64,000 nt of DNA, taken from an uncultured Prochlorococcus sp. Its GTDB lineage: Bacteria; Cyanobacteriota; Cyanobacteriia; PCC-6307; Cyanobiaceae. The notes beneath the pieces were generated by a model that was given only the letters and a program-made list of their open reading frames with translations, did not search any database and was not told the origin of the DNA. The position numbers were made by a program, and so were the translations under genes. Below, one piece after another: positions 55,125 to 63,397 of the stretch (the stretch's first letter is position 1; the number at the start of each line of letters is the position of its first letter). The stretch covers positions 62,001 to 126,000 of the forward strand of contig CACGNA010000001.1 in assembly GCA_902574425.1 (NCBI GenBank). The letters run 5' to 3'.

Positions 55125-56573
55125 TCAATTTTTTCTGCCATAATCATCTTCGAATCTAATAATGTCATCTTCACCTAAATAAGTTCCACTTTGCACTTCA
55201 ATTATTGTAAGAGGTTCATCTTTTAAATTAGAAAGTCTATGTTTATATCCCATAGGTATATAAATACTCTGATTGACCGAAAGAATTTTTTTATTTTTCT
55301 CAATTTCGACTAAAGCTTCTCCTGATACTACCACCCAATGTTCTGTTCTGAAATTATGTTTTTGAAGAGATAAAGAAGCCCTTGGTTTTACAGTTATTGT
55401 TTTAACCTGCCAGCCATTGCCATCAGCAATTGATATATAACTCCCCCATGGCCTAAAAACTTTTTTATGTTGAGTTGCCTCCATAAAATTATTATTTTTC
55501 ATTTTTTCAACAATATTTTTTACTTTTTGACTTGAATCTTTTTTTACTATTAAAACAGCATCGGAAGTTTCTACGACAATAATATTCTCAATATCTATGC
55601 CAACTATTAATTTATTCTCGCTTCTCAAGTAACAGTTTTTTATTGAATCACTTAGTACATTTCCCACAATGGAATTGCCTGAATTATCTTTTTTAGAAAT
55701 ATTCCAAATCGAATCCCAACTCCCAACATCGCTCCACTCAATATCTAAAGGTATAACAATTCCTAAATCTGTTTTCTCCATTATTGCAATATCAAAAGAA
55801 ACTTCAGGACAATTATGAAAATTATTTTTATCAATCCTGAGAAATTCCAAATCTTTAGAACTTTTTTGAATACATGAATTACAAATTGATAATACTTCTG
55901 GAACAAATAATGCAAATTGCTCAATTACAATTTTTGCTTTCATTAAAAAGATTCCACTATTCCATAAATATCTTCTATTATTTATAAATTTCTCTGCTTT
56001 ATCTTTATTTGGTTTCTCAATAAAACTATTTATTTTTATACCCTTAGGATCTTCATAGTCAAGATTTAATTCTGCTTCTATATATCCAAATCCAGTCTCA
56101 GGAGATTTGGGAGTAATTCCATAAGTTACTATTTTGCCTTCTTCTGCATATTTAATACCACTTTCTATAGTTTTCGTAAATTTATCAATATTTTCAATTG
56201 AATGGTCAGCTGGTAAAACTAAAATCATAGGATCTTCTTCAAAAGTATTCGCTTGAATTGATCCAAGAGCTATTGCTGGAGCAGTGTTTCTTGCATAAGG
56301 CTCAAGGATAATTGATTTTGGGTTAACATCAATTTCCCGCATCTGTTCAGCAGTTATAAATCTATGATCATCATTACAAATTAAAATTGGCTCCTGAATA
56401 TTTCTAATTTTTTTTAATCTTAAGTATGTATCTTGTAGAAATGAAAAAGGACTTGAAGGGTTACATTTTAAAAATTGTTTAGGTAGACTTTTTCTTGACA
56501 ATGGCCATAATCTCGAACCAGAACCGCCGCACATTAAAATTGGGATTATTTTCTTTTCCGTAAATAAATCCAT
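55125..56573 (-). CDS. manC: Mannose-1-phosphate guanylyltransferase / mannose-6-phosphate isomerase (type II)
   Basis: 482 residues, bifunctional length. Nucleotidyltransferase part: PILMCGGSGSRLWPLSRKSLPKQF, VLPADHSI, GFGYIE, NSGIFLMKA and VEWSDVGSWDSIWN-like IEWSDVGSWDSI. Cupin PMI part at about 370-470: HKKVFRPWGSYISIADGNGWQVKTITVKPRASLSLQKHNFRTEHWVVVSGEALVEI. It converts mannose-6-P to mannose-1-P precursor and to GDP-mannose for gmd/fcl. It stands alone, divergent from ugd with 56 nt between the starts. Confidence 0.95.
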   Translation of the reverse strand: MDLFTEKKIIPILMCGGSGSRLWPLSRKSLPKQFLKCNPSSPFSFLQDTYLRLKKIRNIQEPILICNDDHRFITAEQMREIDVNPKSIILEPYARNTAPAIALGSIQANTFEEDPMILVLPADHSIENIDKFTKTIESGIKYAEEGKIVTYGITPKSPETGFGYIEAELNLDYEDPKGIKINSFIEKPNKDKAEKFINNRRYLWNSGIFLMKAKIVIEQFALFVPEVLSICNSCIQKSSKDLEFLRIDKNNFHNCPEVSFDIAIMEKTDLGIVIPLDIEWSDVGSWDSIWNISKKDNSGNSIVGNVLSDSIKNCYLRSENKLIVGIDIENIIVVETSDAVLIVKKDSSQKVKNIVEKMKNNNFMEATQHKKVFRPWGSYISIADGNGWQVKTITVKPRASLSLQKHNFRTEHWVVVSGEALVEIEKNKKILSVNQSIYIPMGYKHRLSNLKDEPLTIIEVQSGTYLGEDDIIRFEDDYGRKN

Positions 56574-56629
56574 AAACTAAAACTTATAATAATTTATAAT
56601 GGTGCAACAGTTAAACAGGCGAAAAATTA

Positions 56630-58066
56630 ATGAAAATTAAAAATATATGCTGCATTGGTGCTGGTTATGTAGGAGGTCCAACTATGACTGTTATTGCGGA
56701 CAAATGTCCTGATTTGCAAATAGATGTTGTGGATTTGAATGAAAAAAGAATTGAAGATTGGAACAATAATGATTTTACAAAACTCCCAATTTATGAACCA
56801 GGGCTGGCAGATATTGTTAAGAGGCGTAGAGGTAAAAATTTACATTTTTCTAATTTAATAAAAGAAAAAATCGAAAATGCTGACCTGGTTTTTATTTCAG
56901 TTAATACACCTACAAAGAAAAAAGGAGTTGGAGCTGGAAAGGCAAGTGATTTAAAATGGGTTGAAGCATGTGCGAGACAAGTAGCTGAATTTTCTAAAGG
57001 ACATACTATCGTAGTTGAAAAAAGCACCTTACCTGTTAGGACAGCAGAAGTAATAAAATCTATTCTTTTTGCTTCTTACAATTTAAACGAAGATAAAGAA
57101 ACTGAAAAAACCTTTGACGTTTTATCTAATCCTGAATTTCTATCTGAAGGGACAGCCATTAAAGATCTTGAGAATCCTGACAGAGTTCTGATTGGCGGTG
57201 AAAAAGAAGAAGCGATAGAAGCTTTATGCTCAGTTTATAGATGTTGGGTGCCAGAAGAAAAAATTTTAAAAACAAATATTTGGAGCAGTGAATTAGCAAA
57301 GTTGACTGCTAATGCTTTTTTAGCACAAAGGATAAGTTCAATAAACTCTATAAGTGCATTATGTGAGGCTACTGGAGCTGATATAAGAGAAGTCTCAAGA
57401 GCAATTGGTTCTGATACCAGGATAGGTTCAAAATTTCTAGTTTCAGGACCAGGTTTTGGGGGGAGTTGTTTTAAAAAAGATATCTTAAACCTTGTCTATT
57501 TATCAAATCATTTTGGATTACCAGAGGTTGCAAATTTTTGGGAATCAGTTGTAGAGCTTAATAAATGGAATCAAAAAAGAATTTCCGAACTAATAGTAAA
57601 AAAACTTTACGGATCGGTTTCTGGTAAAAAAATATCGATATTAGGATTTGCATTTAAAGCAAATACAAATGATACTAGAGAATCAGCAGCCATAAATATT
57701 TGCAAAGATTTACTAGAGGAAGGCGCAATTCTTTATATACATGACCCTAAAGTTGAATCAAATCAAATTGCTAAAGATTTAAATCTAGAACCATTAAAAG
57801 AATCTTTTACTGAGCACGAATCTTTAAGAAATTCAGAAATTGGAAATTGGTATTTCGCTAATTCAATAAGAGAGTCTTTAACCGGAGCAGACGCAGTAAT
57901 TTTGCTAACCGAATGGGATGAATATACTTGCATAGATTGGAGAGAGGCAAGCAACTTAATGAGGAAACCCTCGTGGATATTTGATTCAAGATCAATTTTA
58001 AATCCTGAAAAAATCAAAGCATCTTGTTTAAACTTTTGGAGAATAGGTGATGGTTCAATCAATTAA
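56630..58066 (+). CDS. ugd: UDP-glucose 6-dehydrogenase, animal/plant-type
   Basis: 478 residues. The NAD site is ICCIGAGYVGGPTMTVIADKCPDLQIDVVDLNEKRIEDWN, then LPIYEPGLADIVKRRRGKNLHFS, NADLVFISVNTPTKKKGVGAGKASDLKWVEACARQVAEF, EKSTLPVRTAEVI, and the catalytic cysteine in GPGFGGSCFKKDILNLVYL. The wording CCIGAGYVGGPT, TKKKGVGAGKA and the length are those of animal and plant UGDHs rather than the shorter (about 390-450 aa) standard bacterial Ugd. It makes UDP-glucuronate for the epimerase at 59.2 kb. A bacterial lineage of this type does exist, so direct transfer from a eukaryote is not implied. Confidence 0.94.
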   Translation: MKIKNICCIGAGYVGGPTMTVIADKCPDLQIDVVDLNEKRIEDWNNNDFTKLPIYEPGLADIVKRRRGKNLHFSNLIKEKIENADLVFISVNTPTKKKGVGAGKASDLKWVEACARQVAEFSKGHTIVVEKSTLPVRTAEVIKSILFASYNLNEDKETEKTFDVLSNPEFLSEGTAIKDLENPDRVLIGGEKEEAIEALCSVYRCWVPEEKILKTNIWSSELAKLTANAFLAQRISSINSISALCEATGADIREVSRAIGSDTRIGSKFLVSGPGFGGSCFKKDILNLVYLSNHFGLPEVANFWESVVELNKWNQKRISELIVKKLYGSVSGKKISILGFAFKANTNDTRESAAINICKDLLEEGAILYIHDPKVESNQIAKDLNLEPLKESFTEHESLRNSEIGNWYFANSIRESLTGADAVILLTEWDEYTCIDWREASNLMRKPSWIFDSRSILNPEKIKASCLNFWRIGDGSIN

Positions 58067-58093
58067 AAAAGTTCTTATTTTATTGGAAAAACC

Positions 58094-59155
58094 TTAATAT
58101 CCTTCTGGATTTTTAAATTGCCATTTCCAGCCATCCTTACACATTTGCCTTAAAGATCTATTAGGTTCCCAATTTAATAATTTTTTTGCAAGGGAATTAT
58201 TTGCGACTAGACTAGCAACATCTCCACTTCTTCGAGAATTAAAAACATATGGTATTTTTAAATTATTAACATTTTCAAAAGTATTGATTAGTTCTAAAAC
58301 ACTAAAACCTTTACCTGTGCCCAAATTCATATTTATTATATTTGGCTTGTTATCAAATAAATACTCTAGAGTTTTTATGTGTCCTTCTGCTAAATCCATA
58401 ACGTGGATATAATCTCTTACGCCAGTTCCATCGATAGTAGGCCAGTCATCACCAAAAATTCTAACTTCTTTTAAAGCCCCAAAAGCAACTTTTGTAATAT
58501 AAGGAAAAATATTATTTGGTATTCCAATAGGACTCTCACCTATTAAACCTGAGTAATGAGCTCCAATTGGATTAAAGTACCTTAAGCTAGCAATCCTCCA
58601 AGTTAAATTAAAACTTCTTTGAAGGTCTTCTAATAACCTTTCGATGACCATTTTTGTTGTGCCATAAGGATTAATCGGATTAATTTGAGAATACTCATCA
58701 ATTTTTCCTGTTTGATTTTTTCCATAAATTGAAGCACTACTACTGAAAACTAAAGTATGACAATTGTTCTTATGCATAACATCAAACAAATTTATCGATC
58801 CAAAAATATTAGATTCCCAATATAGAAAAGGATTATTAACTGATTCTTCTACTGCTTTTAGTCCCGCAAAATGAATAACACCTTCAATTCCATTTCCATT
58901 GCCATCAGATCTTGATTTATTAAAAATCTCTTCTAATAATTCTTTATTTCTTATATCTCCTTCAAATATTTTTAACTTTTTTGAAAAAGATGATTTTTTT
59001 TCTTCATCTACAATTTTCAATACATTTTTTAAAGATTTCCTAGAGCTATTGATAAAAGAATCGATAACAAATATTTCATAACCTTTTTGGAGTAAAACCA
59101 AACAAGTATGACTGCCAATAAAGCCTGCGCCACCAGTGACTAAAATTTTTTTCAT
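58094..59155 (-). CDS. galE: UDP-glucose 4-epimerase
   Basis: 353 residues. KILVTGGAGFIGSHTCLVLLQKGYEIFVIDSFINSS, VIHFAGLKAVEESVNNPFLYWESNIFGSINL, VFSSSASIYGKN, INPYGTTKMVIERLLEDL, GLIGESPIGIPNNIFPYITKVAFG, and GTGVRDYIHVMDLAEGHI are GalE hallmarks. It interconverts UDP-glucose and UDP-galactose. A slight length excess over E. coli GalE (338) comes from small insertions. It is placed between ugd and the UDP-GlcA epimerase on the opposite strand. Confidence 0.95.
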   Translation of the reverse strand: MKKILVTGGAGFIGSHTCLVLLQKGYEIFVIDSFINSSRKSLKNVLKIVDEEKKSSFSKKLKIFEGDIRNKELLEEIFNKSRSDGNGNGIEGVIHFAGLKAVEESVNNPFLYWESNIFGSINLFDVMHKNNCHTLVFSSSASIYGKNQTGKIDEYSQINPINPYGTTKMVIERLLEDLQRSFNLTWRIASLRYFNPIGAHYSGLIGESPIGIPNNIFPYITKVAFGALKEVRIFGDDWPTIDGTGVRDYIHVMDLAEGHIKTLEYLFDNKPNIINMNLGTGKGFSVLELINTFENVNNLKIPYVFNSRRSGDVASLVANNSLAKKLLNWEPNRSLRQMCKDGWKWQFKNPEGY

Positions 59156-59195
59156 ACTTTAAATTGTATTATAAAAAGACAATGTAAAAAATCAA

Positions 59196-60218
59196 ATGAA
59201 GATTCTCATTACAGGTGTAGCAGGATTTATTGGTTTTCATTTATGCAAAAAGTTATTAAACGATGGATATCAAATTATTGGACTAGATAATATTAATTCT
59301 TATTATGATATTAATCTTAAGCTGAGTCGTTTAAATGAACTTAAGAAAGCTGAGATTAAATCCAACTCAAATTTTATTTTTAAGAAAGTAGATCTTGTTA
59401 AAAAAGAGGAAATTTTCCAAATTTTTGATGAAGAAAAGCCTGATGTCATTTTTCATTTTGCGGCCCAAGCTGGTGTTAGATATTCTATTGAGAATCCCTT
59501 CAGCTACATAGATTCAAACGTTACTGGATTTATGAATATTATTGAATGTTGTAGGAAAAACAAAGTTAAATCTTTTATTTTTGCCAGTAGTAGTTCTGTT
59601 TATGGTGGCAATACAAAAATCCCATATTCCGAAAAGGATCCTGTAGATCATCCAATTAGTCTTTATGCAGCAACAAAAAGATCAAATGAACTTTTTGCCC
59701 ATGTTTATAGCCATCTTTATGGTATTCCTTCTATAGGAATACGCCTATTCACAGTTTATGGGCCTTGGGGAAGACCTGATATGGCTCCCTTTATTTTTAC
59801 CAAATCAATATTTTCAGGAGAAGCAATAAAAATATTTAATAATGGAGATATGAATCGCGACTTTACATACATAGATGATGTAATAGATGCTCTAGCAAAA
59901 CTAATAGCTAAACCACCAGTTAGGAATAATAAATATGATTCTAGTAAACCTAATCCTTCAAAAAGCTGGTCAAATTTTAAAATTTTCAATATAGGTAATA
60001 GTAACCCTATTAAGTTAATGAAATTTATAGAAATTTTAGAAAATGAAATAGGTATCAAAGCTGTAAAAGAATATCTTCCTATGCAACCTGGTGATGTTAA
60101 AACTACATTTGCAGACACAAAAAATATTGAAAATTATATAGAAATTACTAATAATACTTCGTTAGAAAAAGGAATTAAAAATTTTATAAATTGGTATAAA
60201 GAATATTACTCTAAATAA
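59196..60218 (+). CDS. UDP-glucuronate 4-epimerase
   Basis: 340 residues. KILITGVAGFIGFHLCKKLLNDGYQIIGLDNINSYYDINLKLSRL is the long N-terminal signature of the bacterial UDP-GlcA 4-epimerase (LpsL/Cap1J/GAE) group, followed by HFAAQAGVRYSIENPFSYIDSNVTGFMNI, ASSSSVYGGN, YAATKRSNELFAH, RLFTVYGPWGRPDMAPF and NRDFTYIDDVI. It makes UDP-galacturonate from the Ugd product. The UDP-GlcA route would put an acidic sugar in the glycan. Confidence 0.93.
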   Translation: MKILITGVAGFIGFHLCKKLLNDGYQIIGLDNINSYYDINLKLSRLNELKKAEIKSNSNFIFKKVDLVKKEEIFQIFDEEKPDVIFHFAAQAGVRYSIENPFSYIDSNVTGFMNIIECCRKNKVKSFIFASSSSVYGGNTKIPYSEKDPVDHPISLYAATKRSNELFAHVYSHLYGIPSIGIRLFTVYGPWGRPDMAPFIFTKSIFSGEAIKIFNNGDMNRDFTYIDDVIDALAKLIAKPPVRNNKYDSSKPNPSKSWSNFKIFNIGNSNPIKLMKFIEILENEIGIKAVKEYLPMQPGDVKTTFADTKNIENYIEITNNTSLEKGIKNFINWYKEYYSK

Positions 60219-60432
60219 TTAATTTACTCTAAGTTTAATTAAATTTTTCTAAAGCTACTTTTTATATTCATTTAAATTTTTTCTATAAATTCCTTAATCT
60301 TCAATTCTTTTTTACTTTTTTAAAAGATACTTTTTTTATTTGTTATGTTTTCTTTATAACAAATCATAAAATTCCTTTTCATAAATATTTTTCCCAATTT
60401 TCAACTAATGAATCAAAGCAGAAAAATAATTA

Positions 60433-61293
60433 TCAAGGCTTTTGTAAAACAACTTCATCAATATATTTATGTAACCCTTCATAAAAAGTATATTTTGGAT
60501 TCCATTTTAATATATTTCTCGCATGACTTATATCTGCAATAACATCTTTTATCTCATTTCTTCGAGTTTTCTCATGCGAAATAACTTTTAATTTTGATCC
60601 AAATATTTCTTGAATCATTTTTATTATTTCCTCAACAGAGAATGATTTCCCACTACCAATATTAAATCTTTGAAATCCATCATTAATACGCATAGAAAGA
60701 ATAAAAGCATCCACAACATCATCAATATAAACAAAATCTCTTTTAGGTTTTAGATCAAGAATTTCGATATCTTTATTATTCTTTATATAACTAATAATTT
60801 TCGGAATTAAAAATTTTTCACTTTGCCCATTTCCATATATATTAAATATTCTTAAGATAACTGCATTTAAATTATCCTGTTTTGATTCAAATTCTATTAT
60901 TTGCTCTGAAATCCACTTTGATAGTGAATATGGATTATTTGGTTTTACGGGATGATTTTCGTTTATCGGTAGTTTTTCAGGATAGCCATATACATATGAA
61001 CTAGCCATTATTAATTTAGCATTAACCCTTTTACAATAATTAATTACATTTCTAGTGCCAATAATATTTGTTTTAAATAACTCATCATTTTGATCCCAAC
61101 TTTTAGGAATAAAACTTTTACCAGCCAAATGAAAAACAAACTTTACTTTTGAGATTGACTTAAAAGTCTCTTTATTATTTATATCTCCATCTTTGGAACT
61201 TAAAGAAATATATGAATAATTCAATTCTTTTAATTTAGAAATTACCTTTTTCCCTAAAAATCCGCCGCCGCCAGTAATTAATACATCAGTCAT
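60433..61293 (-). CDS. SDR-family sugar-nucleotide epimerase/reductase
   Basis: 286 residues with VLITGGGGFLGKKVISKLKELN, FVFHLAGKSFIPKSWDQNDELFKTNIIGTRNVI, MASSYVYGYPE, NPYSLSKWISEQI (YxxxK) and RDFVYIDDVVDAFI. It resembles GDP-6-deoxy-4-keto-mannose reductases and other short SDR reductases; the precise substrate is unclear. Its start overlaps the upstream nucleotidyltransferase by 8 nt, so the enzyme may act on the sugar nucleotide which that gene makes. Its C-terminus is the best match for the decayed copy at 39.96-40.17 kb. Confidence 0.86.
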   Translation of the reverse strand: MTDVLITGGGGFLGKKVISKLKELNYSYISLSSKDGDINNKETFKSISKVKFVFHLAGKSFIPKSWDQNDELFKTNIIGTRNVINYCKRVNAKLIMASSYVYGYPEKLPINENHPVKPNNPYSLSKWISEQIIEFESKQDNLNAVILRIFNIYGNGQSEKFLIPKIISYIKNNKDIEILDLKPKRDFVYIDDVVDAFILSMRINDGFQRFNIGSGKSFSVEEIIKMIQEIFGSKLKVISHEKTRRNEIKDVIADISHARNILKWNPKYTFYEGLHKYIDEVVLQKP

Positions 61294-61999
61294 TTAAAAA
61301 TTTTAATTTCATTTTTTCAAATTCATCAGTGGCTTTTAAATAATCATCTGGCCTTCCAATATCAAGCCAATATCCATCATGTGGTAAAACTTTTACTTTT
61401 TTATTTTCTTTTAAAAGGTATATCATTAAATTATCAAAGCCGAAATAAGTATCATCTGGGATAAAGCTTAGAATTTCTTTATTAATCATATAGACTCCCA
61501 TACTAACTTGGTAGTCAACTTTTGGTTTTTCTTTAAATTTCTTGAGAAAAGATTCATTATCAACTTCTAATACACCATAATCAATATTTTCTTCTCTTAA
61601 TTTAGAAGCAATCGAAAAAATAGTTTTATTTTCTATATGTTGAGAATAAAATTTCTCAAAATCTAAATCAGTAAGTACGTCACCATTTAATAACAGAAAA
61701 TTATCAGGTAGATCTCTGATCAGTTTGAGTGGTCCAATAGTACCTAATCTATTTTTTTCTAAGGAATAGTCGATTTTAATACCAAATCTAGATCCATCCT
61801 GAAATAAAGCTTTGATTATATCTGCTTGATGATTAACAGCTAAAGTAATGTGGTTAAATTTATACTGAATTAATTGCCTTATAATTACCTCTAAAATTGA
61901 ATAACTTCCTATAGGCATTAATGGTTTAGGTAATACAACAGTGTAAGGCTTAAGTCTTGTTCCAAGTCCCCCTGCTAAGATGATTGCTCTTTTAGACAT
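61286..61999 (-). CDS. NTP-sugar nucleotidyltransferase
   Basis: The ORF is open from 62041, but the ATG at 61999 gives MSKRAIILAGGLGTRLKPYTVVLPKPLMPIGSYSILEVII, the true start of a nucleotidyltransferase fold, and 237 residues. Other blocks are LLLNGDVLTDLDFEKFYSQH, YGVLEVDNES and HDGYWLDIGRPDDYLKATDEF. The class includes mannose- and glucose-1-phosphate nucleotidyltransferases of surface-sugar loci; no CBS domain is present, so it is not a full PtmE. The nucleotide is not predicted. With this start it overlaps the LegB-like gene by 8 nt; the epimerase gene after it overlaps by 8 nt too. Confidence 0.9.
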   Translation of the reverse strand: MSKRAIILAGGLGTRLKPYTVVLPKPLMPIGSYSILEVIIRQLIQYKFNHITLAVNHQADIIKALFQDGSRFGIKIDYSLEKNRLGTIGPLKLIRDLPDNFLLLNGDVLTDLDFEKFYSQHIENKTIFSIASKLREENIDYGVLEVDNESFLKKFKEKPKVDYQVSMGVYMINKEILSFIPDDTYFGFDNLMIYLLKENKKVKVLPHDGYWLDIGRPDDYLKATDEFEKMKLKFLND

Positions 62000-62996
62000 T
62001 GTAGATATTAGTTTTATAGAGTGACAAATTATTAGGTTCACTCATCCACTTAATAGTATTTGATAAACCTTCCTTAAGGCTATAAGAATGCTTAAAACCC
62101 ACTAAATTTTTAATTTTTTCATTATTGCAAATCAACCTATCTACTTCACTGCCTTTTGGGCGAATCCTTTTTTCATCACATAGTATATTAGGTTTCATGT
62201 TAATAATTTCACCTATAATTTCTACAACTTGTTCAATATTTACACCAATCCCAGAACCAATATTAAAAGTTTCTCCAAAAATATTTTTACCACAATTTAT
62301 TAAAGATATAATTCCATTACATGTATCAATTACATAGTTAAAATCTCTTATAGGATCTAAGCTGCCTAATTGTATATTTTCTTTACCATCAAGTAATTGA
62401 GAAACTATAGTTGGAATTACAGCTCTAGAAGATTGTCGTGGACCATAAGTGTTAAATGGTCTTCCTATAATCAGAGGTAATTCAAAGCTCTTAAAAAAAC
62501 TAAAGGCAATTGCATCTGCTCCAATTTTTGATGCAGAATATGGTGATTGTGCTTGCAATGGATGTTCTTCATCGATAGGGACATACTTTGCACTTCCATA
62601 AACTTCACTAGTTGAAATGTGGATAACCTTTTCGATTTCATTTTCTAGAGCAGCTTGCATTATATTTAAAGTACCATTTATATTAGTATCAACATAACTA
62701 GACGGCGCTTTATAAGAGTAAGGAATTGCAATTAAAGAAGCCAGATGAGCAACAATTTCGCAACCTTTCATTGAATTTCTCATATTTGGGAGGTCCCTTA
62801 TATCACCCAATTCAACTTCTATATCTTTAAGAACTTTTGAGGAGTCCAACCAACCAAAACTAGAAAAGGAATTATATTGAACTAAAGCTTTGACTGAAAA
62901 ACCATTCTCAACAAGCTTTTCTACTAAATGAGATCCTATAAAACCCTCAGCCCCGGTAACAAATATTTTTTTAGATTTATCTTTCATAACCAACAA
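61992..62996 (-). CDS. NAD-dependent 4,6-dehydratase, LegB-like
   Basis: 334 residues. KIFVTGAEGFIGSHLVEKLVENGFSVKALVQYNSFSSFGWLDSS, VELGDIRDLPNMRNSMKGCEIVAHLASLIAIPYSYKAPSSYVDTNINGTLNIMQAA, ISTSEVYGSAKYVPIDEEHPLQAQSPYSASKIGADAIAFSFFKSF and RPFNTYGPRQSSRAVIPTIVSQLL are nearly diagnostic for the LegB type, the first committed enzyme of legionaminic acid synthesis, acting on an NDP-GlcNAc. It starts a three-gene minus-strand operon. The NeuB-like and CMP-transferase genes lie 30 kb away in the same island. Confidence 0.88.
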   Translation of the reverse strand: MLVMKDKSKKIFVTGAEGFIGSHLVEKLVENGFSVKALVQYNSFSSFGWLDSSKVLKDIEVELGDIRDLPNMRNSMKGCEIVAHLASLIAIPYSYKAPSSYVDTNINGTLNIMQAALENEIEKVIHISTSEVYGSAKYVPIDEEHPLQAQSPYSASKIGADAIAFSFFKSFELPLIIGRPFNTYGPRQSSRAVIPTIVSQLLDGKENIQLGSLDPIRDFNYVIDTCNGIISLINCGKNIFGETFNIGSGIGVNIEQVVEIIGEIINMKPNILCDEKRIRPKGSEVDRLICNNEKIKNLVGFKHSYSLKEGLSNTIKWMSEPNNLSLYKTNIYNV

Positions 62997-63397
62997 TTAA
63001 ATTAAGAATTAAAGAAATATATTCAATAATCTAGAATATAGCAAAAACAAACAACCAGAATATTTTTTAAAAACTTTAAACAAATTAAAGCCATTATAAA
63101 AAAGCTTTAGAAGCTTATTTAAATCTTAGAAATTAATTTGAAGACGTTAAATAATTTAGATAATAAACATTAATAAATTAACCTCAAAAGTTTATTTTCA
63201 ATTAATAAAAATAACTCATAAATTAGGATTTAGTTTGGCTAGATTAATTTATAAAGTTAAAATCTTATTTAAAATTCTCATAATGAGTCATAAATTCATC
63301 TCAAAATACTTTGAACTTTTTAAAGAAACTTTTTAAAAGCATTTTAATAGATATTATTATGTCTCTCATTAATCAAAGTAAATTAAATTATTATTTA
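62997..63397. other. 401 nt intergenic stretch without a recognised gene
   Basis: Very AT-rich DNA. A start-less plus-strand frame of about 66 codons ending KYFELFKETF* at 63337 was read but resembles no known protein, and both flanking genes are on the minus strand. The promoter of the LegB operon probably lies in its left part. Confidence 0.6.

Noticed and set aside
60338-60364. 9-bp perfect inverted repeat ATTTGTTAT/ATAACAAAT as a terminator
   Set aside because: Pure A/T-rich stem with a 9-base loop and no T-run on the correct side on either strand; kept as a palindrome only.
63140-63337. Start-less plus-strand frame ending KYFELFKETF in the 62997-63397 gap
   Set aside because: No start codon near its beginning and no recognisable family; likely a chance frame.
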